From Flavobacteriaceae bacterium (GTDB lineage Bacteria > Bacteroidota > Bacteroidia > Flavobacteriales > Flavobacteriaceae): a DNA stretch of 64,000 nt. Below, in pieces: positions 6,083 through 14,344 of the stretch. The notes under the pieces are model-generated. The model ran no database searches. It was not told the origin of the DNA and worked only from the letters and a program-made list of their open reading frames with translations. The stretch spans positions 62,001 through 126,000 of the forward strand of contig CANGTQ010000002.1 in NCBI GenBank assembly GCA_947456955.1. Direction: 5' to 3'. Both the position numbers and the translations under genes were made by a program. Each line of letters begins with the position of its first letter. Within the stretch, counting starts at the first letter, position 1.

Positions 6083-8935
6083 ATGAAGTATTTCCACGAA
6101 AAAATCGAAGCCAAATGGCAAGAGTATTGGGCTAAAAACCAAACTTTTGCTGCAAGTAATAATTCCGACAAACCAAAATATTACGTGCTCGACATGTTTC
6201 CGTATCCTTCTGGAGCCGGATTACACGTGGGACATCCGTTGGGTTATATTGCTTCCGATATTGTGGCACGTTTCAAGCGTCACAAAGGATTTAACGTATT
6301 GCATCCACAAGGGTATGATTCTTTCGGACTCCCTGCTGAACAATACGCTATACAAACCGGGCAGCATCCGGAAAAAACAACTCGTGAAAATATTGCGCGT
6401 TACCGTGAGCAGTTAGACAAAATTGGTTTCTCATTCGATTGGAGTAGAGAAGTTCGTACTTCAAATGCCGATTATTACAAATGGACACAGTGGATTTTTA
6501 TTCAATTATTCAATTCTTACTATTGCAAAGTCGATCAAAAAGCATACGATATTAATGAGTTAATCCGAATTTTTGAAACAGAAGGAAACCAAATGGTAAA
6601 CTTAGTTTGCGATGATGGGGTTGAAAAATTTTCGGCTTCAGAATGGAACAGCTTTTCAAAAGAAAAGCAGCAACAAATTCTTCTAAAATATAGATTAACT
6701 TATTTGGCAGAGACCGAAGTAAACTGGTGTCCGGCTTTAGGAACTGTTTTGGCAAATGACGAAATTATAAACGGAGTTTCTGAACGTGGTGGCCATCCTG
6801 TTATTCGTAAAAAAATGACACAATGGTCAATGCGAATTTCTGCTTATGCCGAACGTTTATTACAAGGTTTAGACACGATTGATTGGAGTGAGTCTATCAA
6901 AGAATCGCAACGCAACTGGATTGGAAAATCGGTGGGAGCATCGGTTTCATTCAATCTTTTGCCGACAACCGACAACCGACAACCGACAACCATTGATGTT
7001 TTCACGACCAGACCAGATACCATATTCGGAGTAACTTTCATGACATTGGCCCCCGAGCACGAATTGGTTTCTGTAATCACCACGCCAGAACAAAAAACAG
7101 CAGTTGATGCTTATGTTGAAGCTACGGCAAAACGTTCAGAGCGCGAAAGAATGGCGGATGTAAAAACCATTTCCGGAGTATTTACAGGTGCTTATGCTGA
7201 ACATCCATTTACTAAAGAACCCATTCCGGTTTGGATTGGCGATTATGTTTTGGCAGGTTACGGAACTGGTGCTGTAATGGCTGTTCCTTGTGGCGATGAA
7301 CGGGATTATGCTTTTGCCAATCATTTCAAAGGACAACAAGGGATGCCGGCAATTAAGAATATTTTCAATCAGGATATTTCAAAAGAAGCTTTTACAGCCA
7401 AAGACGGATTTAAATTAGTAAATTCTGATATATTAAACGGGTTGGATTTTAAACAAGGAACCGAAAAAATAATCTACACTTTAGAAAAAAGCGGTCATGG
7501 GAATGGCAAAACCAATTATCGTTTGCGCGATGCGGTTTTTTCCCGTCAGCGATATTGGGGAGAACCATTCCCGGTTTATTATGTAAATGGTTTACCGCAG
7601 ATGATTGATGCCAAACATTTACCAATCAATTTACCAGAAGTGGAAAAATACCTTCCAACCGAAGACGGACAGCCACCATTAGGAAACGCAACGCATTGGG
7701 CGTGGGATTCTAAAGAGTTGCGAGTTGTGAGTTGCGAGTTGATTAATAATAAAACAATTTTTCCTTTAGAATTAAACACCATGCCTGGTTGGGCAGGAAG
7801 TTCGTGGTACTGGATGCGTTATATGGATGCACACAACGATGCCGAATTCGCAAGCAAAGATGCTTTGAAATATTGGGAAAGCGTTGACTTATACATTGGC
7901 GGAAGCGAGCATGCAACAGGACATTTATTATACTCCCGTTTTTGGAACAAATTTCTAAAAGACAAAGGCTACGCGCCAACCGAAGAACCGTTTAAAAAAC
8001 TGATTAATCAAGGAATGATTTTGGGGATGAGCGCCTTCGTTTATAGAAGTGAAGATTCTAAAAAACTTTATTCAAAAGGATTGATTGCTGGAGTGAAAGT
8101 TCATCCAATTCATGTTGACTTAGCTGTTATCAATGACATCACCAATGAACTAGACATCGAAGCTTTCAAAAAGCATCCATTATATTCTGATTATAAAGAC
8201 GCCGAATTCCTATTAGAAAACGGAAAATACATTGTAGGCCGCGAAGTTGAAAAAATGTCCAAATCGAAATATAATGTGGTTAATCCAGATGATATTTGTA
8301 ACGATTACGGTGCCGATACACTGCGTTTATACGAAATGTTCCTTGGTCCTTTAGAACAAGCCAAACCATGGAATACGTCAGGAATTACCGGAGTATCAGG
8401 TTTCCTGAAAAAACTGTGGCGTTTGTATTTTGATGATGCTACCGGTTTGAATATTACCGAGGAAGAACCAACATCCGAAATGTACAAATCATTACACAAA
8501 ACCATCAAAAAAGTTACGGAAGACATCGAGAATTTCTCGTTCAATACTTCCGTTTCCCAGTTTATGATTTGTGTGAATGAATTGGCGCCACTAAAATGCC
8601 ACCATCGAAAAATATTGGAACCATTGGCAATCATAATTTCGCCTTATGCACCCCATATTGCAGAAGAACTATGGTCACAATTGGGACACGAAGGTTCAAT
8701 TTCAACAGTTGCTTTTCCAATTTTTGAAGAGAAATATTTGGTAGAATCGGAAAAAGAATATCCGGTTTCCTTCAACGGAAAAATGCGTTTCACAATTAAA
8801 CTTCCTTTAGATTTAACTGTGCCGCAAATTCAGGAAATTGTTTTGGCTGACGAAAGAACTATCAAACAATTAGACGGAAGAACTCCTAATAAAATAATCA
8901 TCGTTCCGGGGAAAGTGATTAACTTGGTTGGTTAG
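6083..8935 (+). CDS. leuS: Leucyl-tRNA synthetase
   Basis: This 950-residue class I synthetase charges tRNA-Leu. The HIGH-type motif GLHVGHPLGY is near residue 45, the CP1 editing domain spans about 230-430 (FTTRPDTIFGVTFM, GTGAVMAVPCGDERD), KMSKSK is near 723 and the anticodon-binding helices follow. It is longer than E. coli LeuRS. The extra length includes Bacteroidota-type inserts and two short-repeat insertions: PTTDNRQPTT near 295 and KELRVVSCELINN near 546, encoded by 7-base tandem repeats. Neither removes a motif, so the enzyme is probably functional. Confidence 0.97.
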   Translation: MKYFHEKIEAKWQEYWAKNQTFAASNNSDKPKYYVLDMFPYPSGAGLHVGHPLGYIASDIVARFKRHKGFNVLHPQGYDSFGLPAEQYAIQTGQHPEKTTRENIARYREQLDKIGFSFDWSREVRTSNADYYKWTQWIFIQLFNSYYCKVDQKAYDINELIRIFETEGNQMVNLVCDDGVEKFSASEWNSFSKEKQQQILLKYRLTYLAETEVNWCPALGTVLANDEIINGVSERGGHPVIRKKMTQWSMRISAYAERLLQGLDTIDWSESIKESQRNWIGKSVGASVSFNLLPTTDNRQPTTIDVFTTRPDTIFGVTFMTLAPEHELVSVITTPEQKTAVDAYVEATAKRSERERMADVKTISGVFTGAYAEHPFTKEPIPVWIGDYVLAGYGTGAVMAVPCGDERDYAFANHFKGQQGMPAIKNIFNQDISKEAFTAKDGFKLVNSDILNGLDFKQGTEKIIYTLEKSGHGNGKTNYRLRDAVFSRQRYWGEPFPVYYVNGLPQMIDAKHLPINLPEVEKYLPTEDGQPPLGNATHWAWDSKELRVVSCELINNKTIFPLELNTMPGWAGSSWYWMRYMDAHNDAEFASKDALKYWESVDLYIGGSEHATGHLLYSRFWNKFLKDKGYAPTEEPFKKLINQGMILGMSAFVYRSEDSKKLYSKGLIAGVKVHPIHVDLAVINDITNELDIEAFKKHPLYSDYKDAEFLLENGKYIVGREVEKMSKSKYNVVNPDDICNDYGADTLRLYEMFLGPLEQAKPWNTSGITGVSGFLKKLWRLYFDDATGLNITEEEPTSEMYKSLHKTIKKVTEDIENFSFNTSVSQFMICVNELAPLKCHHRKILEPLAIIISPYAPHIAEELWSQLGHEGSISTVAFPIFEEKYLVESEKEYPVSFNGKMRFTIKLPLDLTVPQIQEIVLADERTIKQLDGRTPNKIIIVPGKVINLVG
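6962..6991 (+). repeat. Four tandem CCGACAA heptamers inside leuS
   Basis: The unit CCGACAA is repeated four times without error and followed by CC. It reads in frame as PTTDNRQPTT just before the editing-domain motif. Because 7 is not a multiple of 3, loss or gain of one unit would shift the frame of an essential gene. Confidence 0.9.
7715..7741 (+). repeat. Near-perfect GAGTTGC heptamer array inside leuS
   Basis: GAGTTGC, GAGTTGT, GAGTTGC and GAGTTG follow in sequence and encode ELRVVSCEL. It is the second 7-base, roughly four-unit array within the same gene. Confidence 0.9.
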
Positions 8936-9062
8936 TCTAGGTATTTAAACAACACAAAAGGATTTGGGGAAGTATTTTGACTATTACATTATTTTTTTTT
9001 GATACTTAATCATCATTTGCCAACAAAAAGTTAAACCAAATTTTAGTATCAATTTCTATTTT

Positions 9063-9070
9063 TATTTTTG
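9063..9070 (+). promoter_or_regulatory. -7 box TATTTTTG before the barrel protein gene
   Basis: This matches TAnnTTTG exactly and ends 21 bases before the chosen ATG at 9092. The spacing to the start is typical, but no good -33 box was seen. Confidence 0.4.
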
Positions 9071-9091
9071 GAATCATCTAAAATCAAAAAT

Positions 9092-9766
9092 ATGAAAAAT
9101 GTGTACCTATTTGTAGTTGTGATGCTAACTGTAGTAACTTATTCTCAAGAAAAATTAATTGATTCTATTCAGAAAAAAGAAAAAAAATTCTCAATGTATT
9201 ATGGTGGAAACGTATCATTTAATGATGATTTTAATTTGAACAAAAAATTAAGGAATTCAAACCTTCCAGAGTTGAAAACCTCTATTCCCGAATTTGTATT
9301 TGGTTTAAATTATTACTGGAAAAAATATTCTGGTGATGCAGAATTTGGTTTTTTATATTCAAAATCCGACAAGGGCGCAAATGAAACAAAACAAATGGGT
9401 TTCAACTCTCGTATACGCGTTCATTATAATCTTATAGACCGCAAAAAATTTGCCTTTACTACAGGATTATCAGTGGCTTATACAGGAAATGAATATGATA
9501 TATTTAACAAAAATAATACTATCGACTTAAATGATTTAGAACCAAATAACAATAGTGGGCATGTTAATTTTACAAACGGCATGCTTTATTTTGGTCCATC
9601 AACCTCCTTCTACTTTTTTAGAAAATCCGATTGGAATGTCAGATTAAATTTAGGCTACGAGTTTGCTTTAACCCGTGGAAGATACGATTCAGAATTTGGA
9701 AGTGTAATAAATAATATAGGTGAATCTGGAAATAACCGTTTTTTTGTTGGAATTGTTTTTAAGTAA
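9092..9766 (+). CDS. Predicted outer membrane beta-barrel protein
   Basis: This 224-residue protein has a signal peptide (MKNVYLFVVVMLTVVTYSQ). The mature part contains repeated amphipathic strands with aromatic girdles (FVFGLNYYWKKYSGDAEFGFLY, ending NNRFFVGIVFK), typical of small outer membrane barrels. I did not recognise a named family. The ATG at 9092 gives the signal peptide; an upstream in-frame TTG at 9068 overlaps the promoter box and is unlikely. It appears monocistronic between leuS and a zinc peptidase. Confidence 0.7.
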   Translation: MKNVYLFVVVMLTVVTYSQEKLIDSIQKKEKKFSMYYGGNVSFNDDFNLNKKLRNSNLPELKTSIPEFVFGLNYYWKKYSGDAEFGFLYSKSDKGANETKQMGFNSRIRVHYNLIDRKKFAFTTGLSVAYTGNEYDIFNKNNTIDLNDLEPNNNSGHVNFTNGMLYFGPSTSFYFFRKSDWNVRLNLGYEFALTRGRYDSEFGSVINNIGESGNNRFFVGIVFK

Positions 9767-9836
9767 ATGACAAGCTGTCATAACTTTTGTTATGGCGCAT
9801 ATTTTGACTAAATTTAGAAATTAAAAATTTCAAATC

Positions 9837-10538
9837 ATGATAGGATATTATATTTTAATAGGTGGCATTGCTTTAGTAAGTTGGTTGGTAAGTTCTAAAC
9901 TGAAAAGTAAATTTGATGAATACTCACACGTTCATTTGCGAAACGGTCTGAGCGGAGCAGAAATTGCCCAACAAATGCTCAATGATCATGGTATTTATGA
10001 TGTCAGAGTCATTTCCACACCAGGTCAATTAACAGATCACTACAATCCTACAGACAAAACCGTAAACTTAAGCGAGTCTGTTTACAATCAAAGAAATGCT
10101 TCGGCAGCAGCAGTGTCGGCTCACGAATGCGGTCATGCAGTGCAACACGCAACAGCATACAATATGTTGCAATTGCGATCTCAATTAGTGCCGATTGTCA
10201 ATGTCTCTTCTACATTATCACAATGGTTAATCTTTGGCGGGTTGATTTTGGGTGCTGCGGCAGGTTTTGGTTTCGGATTTTATATAGCGGTAATTGGGTT
10301 GGTATTGATGGCAATTGCAACAGCCTTTAGCTTTATTACATTGCCGGTAGAATACGATGCTAGTAAAAGAGCTTTGGCTTGGTTAAAAAATAAAAACATG
10401 TTGAGTCAACAAGAATATGCTGGAGCTGAAGACGCCTTGAAATGGGCAGCTCGAACTTATGTAGTAGCCGCAATTGGTGCTTTAGCATCCTTGTTATATT
10501 GGGCTTTACAAGTATTTGGAGGTTCTAGAGAAGAATAA
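9837..10538 (+). CDS. Neutral zinc metallopeptidase, YugP family
   Basis: This 233-residue membrane protein starts with a hydrophobic helix (residues 4-20). It has the zinc motif HECGH at 96-100 inside AAAVSAHECGHAVQHA, two more hydrophobic segments at about 120-160 and a last helix near 205-225. This is the layout of the YugP-like zinc peptidase family, membrane proteases with unknown substrates. The conserved GLSGAEIAQQML segment near 38 supports this. A strong terminator follows. Confidence 0.9.
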   Translation: MIGYYILIGGIALVSWLVSSKLKSKFDEYSHVHLRNGLSGAEIAQQMLNDHGIYDVRVISTPGQLTDHYNPTDKTVNLSESVYNQRNASAAAVSAHECGHAVQHATAYNMLQLRSQLVPIVNVSSTLSQWLIFGGLILGAAAGFGFGFYIAVIGLVLMAIATAFSFITLPVEYDASKRALAWLKNKNMLSQQEYAGAEDALKWAARTYVVAAIGALASLLYWALQVFGGSREE

Positions 10539-10549
10539 TCAGGACAGGA

Positions 10550-10587
10550 CATCTTTCTCGTTTTAAAAGACGAGAAAGATGTTTTTT
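10550..10587 (+). terminator. Rho-independent terminator after the YugP-like gene
   Basis: A perfect 11-base stem CATCTTTCTCG/CGAGAAAGATG (10550-10560 and 10571-10581) is followed by six T. The last bases touch the stop codon of the convergent Lrp-type regulator. Confidence 0.9.
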
Positions 10588-11057
10588 CATAACTGAATCT
10601 GCCTCTCAATTTGTTGTTCTAAAGAGATGAAGGTTTCGGTTCGAGAGACGCCATCAATCGGCTGAATTTTTTTGTTCAACAATTGCATCAAATGTTCGTT
10701 ATCTCGGCAAATCATTTTGATTAAAATACTCCAGTTTCCTGTTGTGTAATGACATTCTAATACTTCAGGAATTTTTTTAAGTTCTTTTACTGCCTCAGCG
10801 TTGCTCGAAGCTTTGTCGAGATATATTCCTATAAACGCCATAGTTTTATAGCCTAAAACTTTGTTGTCTACCATAAGTTTTGAACTGGCAATTACCCCGG
10901 CATCTTCCAATTTACGTAGTCTTTGGTGGATTGCTGCGCCTGAAATTCCGATTTTATTGGCAATTTGCAATATGGGTTTTCGGGCATCTTCCATTAAATC
11001 CCGGAGGATTTCTTTATCAATGCCGTCAATTTCTATTTGAAGCTGATTTATTTTCAT
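10587..11057 (-). CDS. Lrp/AsnC-family transcriptional regulator
   Basis: This 156-residue regulator has an N-terminal helix-turn-helix (KPILQIANKIGISGAAIHQRLRKLEDAGVI, about 28-57) and a C-terminal RAM ligand-binding domain (about 70-150) with VLECHYTTGNWSILIKM. Such proteins sense amino acids and regulate their metabolism. The saccharopine dehydrogenase-like gene lies 221 bases upstream on the same strand, which suggests amino-acid (perhaps lysine) control. That link is inferred from position only. Confidence 0.93.
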   Translation of the reverse strand: MKINQLQIEIDGIDKEILRDLMEDARKPILQIANKIGISGAAIHQRLRKLEDAGVIASSKLMVDNKVLGYKTMAFIGIYLDKASSNAEAVKELKKIPEVLECHYTTGNWSILIKMICRDNEHLMQLLNKKIQPIDGVSRTETFISLEQQIERQIQL

Positions 11058-11074
11058 TTTTAATGAATTTAAAG

Positions 11075-11108
11075 CAAAAATAGAAATATTGTTTTAAAGT
11101 ATAAGCAA
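11075..11108 (-). promoter_or_regulatory. Candidate promoter of the Lrp-family gene
   Basis: Minus-strand TTG (11106-11108), a 23-base spacer and TATTTTTG (11075-11082) fit the Bacteroidota TTG-N17-23-TAnnTTTG pattern at its upper spacing limit. The ATG is 18 bases downstream. Confidence 0.45.
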
Positions 11109-11150
11109 AAAGTGTAATTGACTACTGATTTAACAAAAGACCATAACTAA

Positions 11151-11219
11151 ATAGCCCTGATGGAAGTGGCACCTGCCTGCCGGTAGGTAGGCGGAGTATA
11201 ACGGACAGCAGGAATTACC
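11151..11219. repeat. Intergenic REP-like element with CCTGCCTGCC/GGTAGGTAGG core
   Basis: A near-perfect 20-base palindrome (11172-11191) sits between the flanks AGCCCTGATGGAAGTGGC and TATAACGGACAGCAGG. It is GC-rich in an AT-rich region. The right flank recurs as AGCGGACAGC at 21280-21289, and the core recurs at 20741-20765 and in part at 21246-21255. Confidence 0.8.
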
Positions 11220-11278
11220 ATTCCTAAAATGCACAAAACACTCGCTTCAAATAACTCAACAACTTAGCTTCTCAGCAA

Positions 11279-12652
11279 TTAATTCCCTTCTAACTTATCA
11301 GGATTGTAACCCACATATGGCATTTCGGTTTCATTAAAAACGATTCCATGTGCTGCCAGTTCTATCAAAATAGGCTCGTATACTTCTTTTTTAATTGGCA
11401 ATTGAACACCAGGGGTTTTGATGTTGCCATTCAAAATTTGCAAAGTTGCTATTGCAACAGGTAATCCAACAGTCTTTGCCATAGCGGTATAAATTTGGTC
11501 ATCACCAATACACACCATTTTAGAATCTATTTGTTTACGCTCACCATTAATTTCATAGCCAAATTTGTGGTACATCACAATCATGTCTTTGTCATCAGGT
11601 TGTAACGTCCAACTATCGTTTAGGATGTGCTCTAATATTTGTGCGGGAGTAGCGTTTTTAAGACCAACAATCTTACTCGCATTAAAGATATCGAGTTCCA
11701 TTAATTTGTCCCACATAATATCATCTTGTTCAATGCCAAGTGCCATTCGGGTTTTTAATTCTACAGAATCTGATGCATGAAAAGGCAAAAAGGAATTGAT
11801 AAAATCACGATAACTCATCGTTTCTGAATTTTCCATAACATAAGAATCATCCGTCATACCTAATTGTACAAACATATTCCAAGCTTTGGAAAAACCTACT
11901 CTACGAATTGTCCCTCTATATAAAGTTAGGATGTCATCAAGGCCATAAATACTTCTGTATTTTAAAGAATCTCGATTGGCATAACCCTCAAATTTTCCGT
12001 AACCTTCCACATGAAAAAATTCTGTTCTGCGAAATAATTTGTGATACGGAATATATTTGTATTTGCCTTCTTGAATAAATTTAGCAGCACCACCTTGACC
12101 TGCTAAGACTACGTTTCGAGGTGCCCAAGTAAATTTGTAGTTCCACAGATTATTATCTGATTCTGGAGCTACTAAACCACCACAAAATGATTCGAATAAA
12201 ATCATTTTACCGCCTTTGGCTTCAATTTCATGAATCACTTTCATGGCACTCATGTGATCAATTCCGGGATCGAGTCCTACTTCATTCATAAAAATCAAAT
12301 TGTTAGCTTTTACTTCTTCGTCCAAACTTTGCATTTCATCCGAAACATAAGAAGCCGTGACCATATTTTTTTTATAAGTCACACAATCTTTTGCCACTTC
12401 AATATGCATGTGCGCCGGTAACATCGAAATAACGATATCTGCTTTTTGAATTTCGGCACGGCGTTGTTCAACATCATTGATGTCTAAAGCAATTGGATTC
12501 GAATTAGGATGATTGTATGTTTTTCTTCTGGCTAATTCTATAGATAAATCAGCTATGGTTACTTTTAAGTTTTCCTGAGCGGATTTTCTTAAAAGATATT
12601 TTATTAAAGAAGATGCTGAACGTCCGGCTCCAATGATTAAAATGTTTCTCAT
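11279..12652 (-). CDS. Saccharopine dehydrogenase family protein
   Basis: This 457-residue cytoplasmic oxidoreductase has an N-terminal Rossmann domain (ILIIGAGRSASSLIKYLL, residues 4-21; VISMLPAHMHIEVAKDCV near 73) and a saccharopine dehydrogenase C-terminal domain (NEVGLDPGIDHMSAMKVI near 122). Family members oxidise saccharopine in lysine degradation; the exact substrate here is inferred. It lies 12 bases after a small membrane-protein gene. The downstream Lrp-type regulator fits an amino-acid role. Confidence 0.88.
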   Translation of the reverse strand: MRNILIIGAGRSASSLIKYLLRKSAQENLKVTIADLSIELARRKTYNHPNSNPIALDINDVEQRRAEIQKADIVISMLPAHMHIEVAKDCVTYKKNMVTASYVSDEMQSLDEEVKANNLIFMNEVGLDPGIDHMSAMKVIHEIEAKGGKMILFESFCGGLVAPESDNNLWNYKFTWAPRNVVLAGQGGAAKFIQEGKYKYIPYHKLFRRTEFFHVEGYGKFEGYANRDSLKYRSIYGLDDILTLYRGTIRRVGFSKAWNMFVQLGMTDDSYVMENSETMSYRDFINSFLPFHASDSVELKTRMALGIEQDDIMWDKLMELDIFNASKIVGLKNATPAQILEHILNDSWTLQPDDKDMIVMYHKFGYEINGERKQIDSKMVCIGDDQIYTAMAKTVGLPVAIATLQILNGNIKTPGVQLPIKKEVYEPILIELAAHGIVFNETEMPYVGYNPDKLEGN

Positions 12653-12664
12653 GCTGATATTTTT

Positions 12665-12991
12665 TTATTCCAAATCTTTTTCTAGTTCTTCGAGTTCCTT
12701 TTTGGCCTCTTTTTTAGTTTCCATTTTTTCTTTTTCAAATTTGGTATCTTTAACCACTTGATCCTTCACCAAAAGCGTTTTACCTAAAACAAATATGGAA
12801 GAAACCACACATAAAAGCAGTAAAATATTAGGTGGTTTTTTTTGATTTACTGCCGATTTTTTAAGCAATAGCAAACAAAATACCATTGCCAAACCTATGG
12901 GTAAAAAAGCAATAGTATCAAGTGGCAAAGCCGAAAAAATAATTGCAAGTGCAGTAAAAATAATTGCTAAAACAACCAGTAATTTTCTCAT
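12665..12991 (-). CDS. Small membrane protein of unknown function
   Basis: This 108-residue protein has three hydrophobic helices (about 3-20, 25-44, 56-74) and a charged, Lys/Glu-rich C-terminal tail (KEKMETKKEAKKELEELEKD) that is likely helical. No family was recognised. It is packed between the DUF3108 gene (2-base gap) and the saccharopine dehydrogenase gene (12-base gap), so these three are probably one transcript. Confidence 0.65.
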   Translation of the reverse strand: MRKLLVVLAIIFTALAIIFSALPLDTIAFLPIGLAMVFCLLLLKKSAVNQKKPPNILLLLCVVSSIFVLGKTLLVKDQVVKDTKFEKEKMETKKEAKKELEELEKDLE

Positions 12992-12993
12992 GA

Positions 12994-13755
12994 TTAGATT
13001 CCGGTTGCTGAGGTTAGCGTTAATTTTCCGGTTCCAACGGGAATGCTAAACTTTAGCAAAGTTGGAACTTTTTTATTGTCAGCGGTAAGCCAAATCAGGT
13101 TTTTATCTTTCCCTTTTAAGGCATCTGTTTTGGCGCCAATCGATAGTTTGTAACATTCTTTGCTGCCCAAATTTCCGGCAGAAACAGTTTCTTTTCCCAT
13201 GTATTTTAGGGTAACCGGAATTTGTTTTTCGTCAAAAACAATCATTAAAGATTGTGTTTGTCCTACTTTGAATTTCGAAAAATCCATGGTCCTCACTTTG
13301 TACAAAAGTGAAATTACATCTTGTGTTGAGCCACCAATAGAAAAAGTATTTTGAGTTTCGGGTCTGTTTCTTTTCTTCGAAGTGCTGTTAACCGTGTTTC
13401 CCTTGAAAACGTATTTTTCTTTTTTGGTCCAACCACCTTCGTCTATGTTTCTTTTATACAAATTAGGCTTTAAAGTCGTTGGATTTACATACGATTCATA
13501 TAAATCTCTGATTTTGAAAAATGAATCCCATTTGCTGTAGGTTGACAATTCGCAGCTCAAATGCAGATAGGTATTTTTGGCAGTGGTAACATTTTCGGTC
13601 GACATAGTAACTTGTGCCAATTGCGTCATCAAACCACTCATATTGTAGGAGCCGGCAAAAACCAATTTTTCGCCTGATTTTATGGTTTGGCTGCTAACCT
13701 TTGTGAAAGAGCAGAAAGCAAAAAATAAGCAAAGTACAAATAGTAATTTCTTCAT
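12994..13755 (-). CDS. DUF3108 domain-containing secreted protein
   Basis: This 253-residue protein has a signal peptide (MKKLLFVLCLFFAFCSFTKVSSQ) and a mature part matching the DUF3108 pattern: GEKLVFAGSYNM at the start, YESYVNPTTLKPNLYKRNIDEG in the middle and LIWLTADNKKVPTLLKFSIPVGTGKL at the end. These are periplasmic proteins of unknown function. It is the first gene of a three-gene run and is divergent from the DUF423 gene. Confidence 0.85.
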   Translation of the reverse strand: MKKLLFVLCLFFAFCSFTKVSSQTIKSGEKLVFAGSYNMSGLMTQLAQVTMSTENVTTAKNTYLHLSCELSTYSKWDSFFKIRDLYESYVNPTTLKPNLYKRNIDEGGWTKKEKYVFKGNTVNSTSKKRNRPETQNTFSIGGSTQDVISLLYKVRTMDFSKFKVGQTQSLMIVFDEKQIPVTLKYMGKETVSAGNLGSKECYKLSIGAKTDALKGKDKNLIWLTADNKKVPTLLKFSIPVGTGKLTLTSATGI

Positions 13756-13773
13756 AATCGTAAATTAATGGTG

Positions 13774-13807
13774 CAAAAATAAATGTTTAAAATGGTTCAC
13801 ATAACAA
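13774..13807 (-). promoter_or_regulatory. Candidate promoter of the DUF3108 operon
   Basis: Minus-strand TTG (13805-13807), 23 bases, then TATTTTTG (13774-13781), 19 bases before the ATG. On the opposite strand TAAATTTG at 13848-13855 is a -7 candidate for the DUF423 gene. Confidence 0.45.
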
Positions 13808-13877
13808 AAGAAACGTGAAATTTCTTTATTAGTAATCAGATAACGAATAAATTTGTGTTTTAGTATAGACTTTAAAA

Positions 13878-14264
13878 ATGGAAAGAAAAATAACAAGCGT
13901 TGCTGCTTTAATGGGAATTACAGCAATAATTTTAGGAGCATTTGGTGCTCATGCTTTAAAAAAACAATTGTCTGTTGAACAACTAGGATCTTTTGAAACC
14001 GGGGTAAAATATCAAATGTATCACGCCCTTTTTTTGTTGTTTTTGGGGATTAACACTTTCCTTAATGAAAAAGTAAAAAAAACAGTGTTTCAATTGGTAG
14101 TTTTTGGAGTATTTTTCTTCTCGGGTTCTATTTATTTGCTAACCACAAAAGCAATAACAGGAGTCGATTTTAAATTTATTGGCATTGTCACGCCTATTGG
14201 CGGAGTATTGTTAATAATGGCTTGGAGCGTTTTGTTTTGGAATGTTTGGAGAGCAAAAAGATAA
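13878..14264 (+). CDS. DUF423 membrane protein
   Basis: This 128-residue protein has four hydrophobic helices. The family signature is clear: GAFGAHALKKQL near residue 21 and FETGVKYQMYHALFLL near 39, with GSIYLL and TPIGGVLLIMAW later. The function of this widespread family (E. coli YgdD type) is not established. It appears to be a single-gene unit before pckA. Confidence 0.92.
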   Translation: MERKITSVAALMGITAIILGAFGAHALKKQLSVEQLGSFETGVKYQMYHALFLLFLGINTFLNEKVKKTVFQLVVFGVFFFSGSIYLLTTKAITGVDFKFIGIVTPIGGVLLIMAWSVLFWNVWRAKR

Positions 14265-14301
14265 TATTTCAATAAAAAAATAGTTTGTAGAATTTAATTT
14301 T

Positions 14302-14309
14302 TACCTTTG
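14302..14309 (+). promoter_or_regulatory. -7 box TACCTTTG before pckA
   Basis: This matches TAnnTTTG exactly, 36 bases before the preferred ATG at 14345. A TTTG at 14284-14287 is only 14 bases upstream, closer than the usual 17-23. Confidence 0.4.
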
Positions 14310-14344
14310 TTGTCTATTTAATTATGCAACACAAACTAATTTCT

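Noticed and set aside
8305..8634. 109-codon minus-strand ORF within leuS
   Set aside because: Antisense to a conserved part of leuS, with no recognisable domain.
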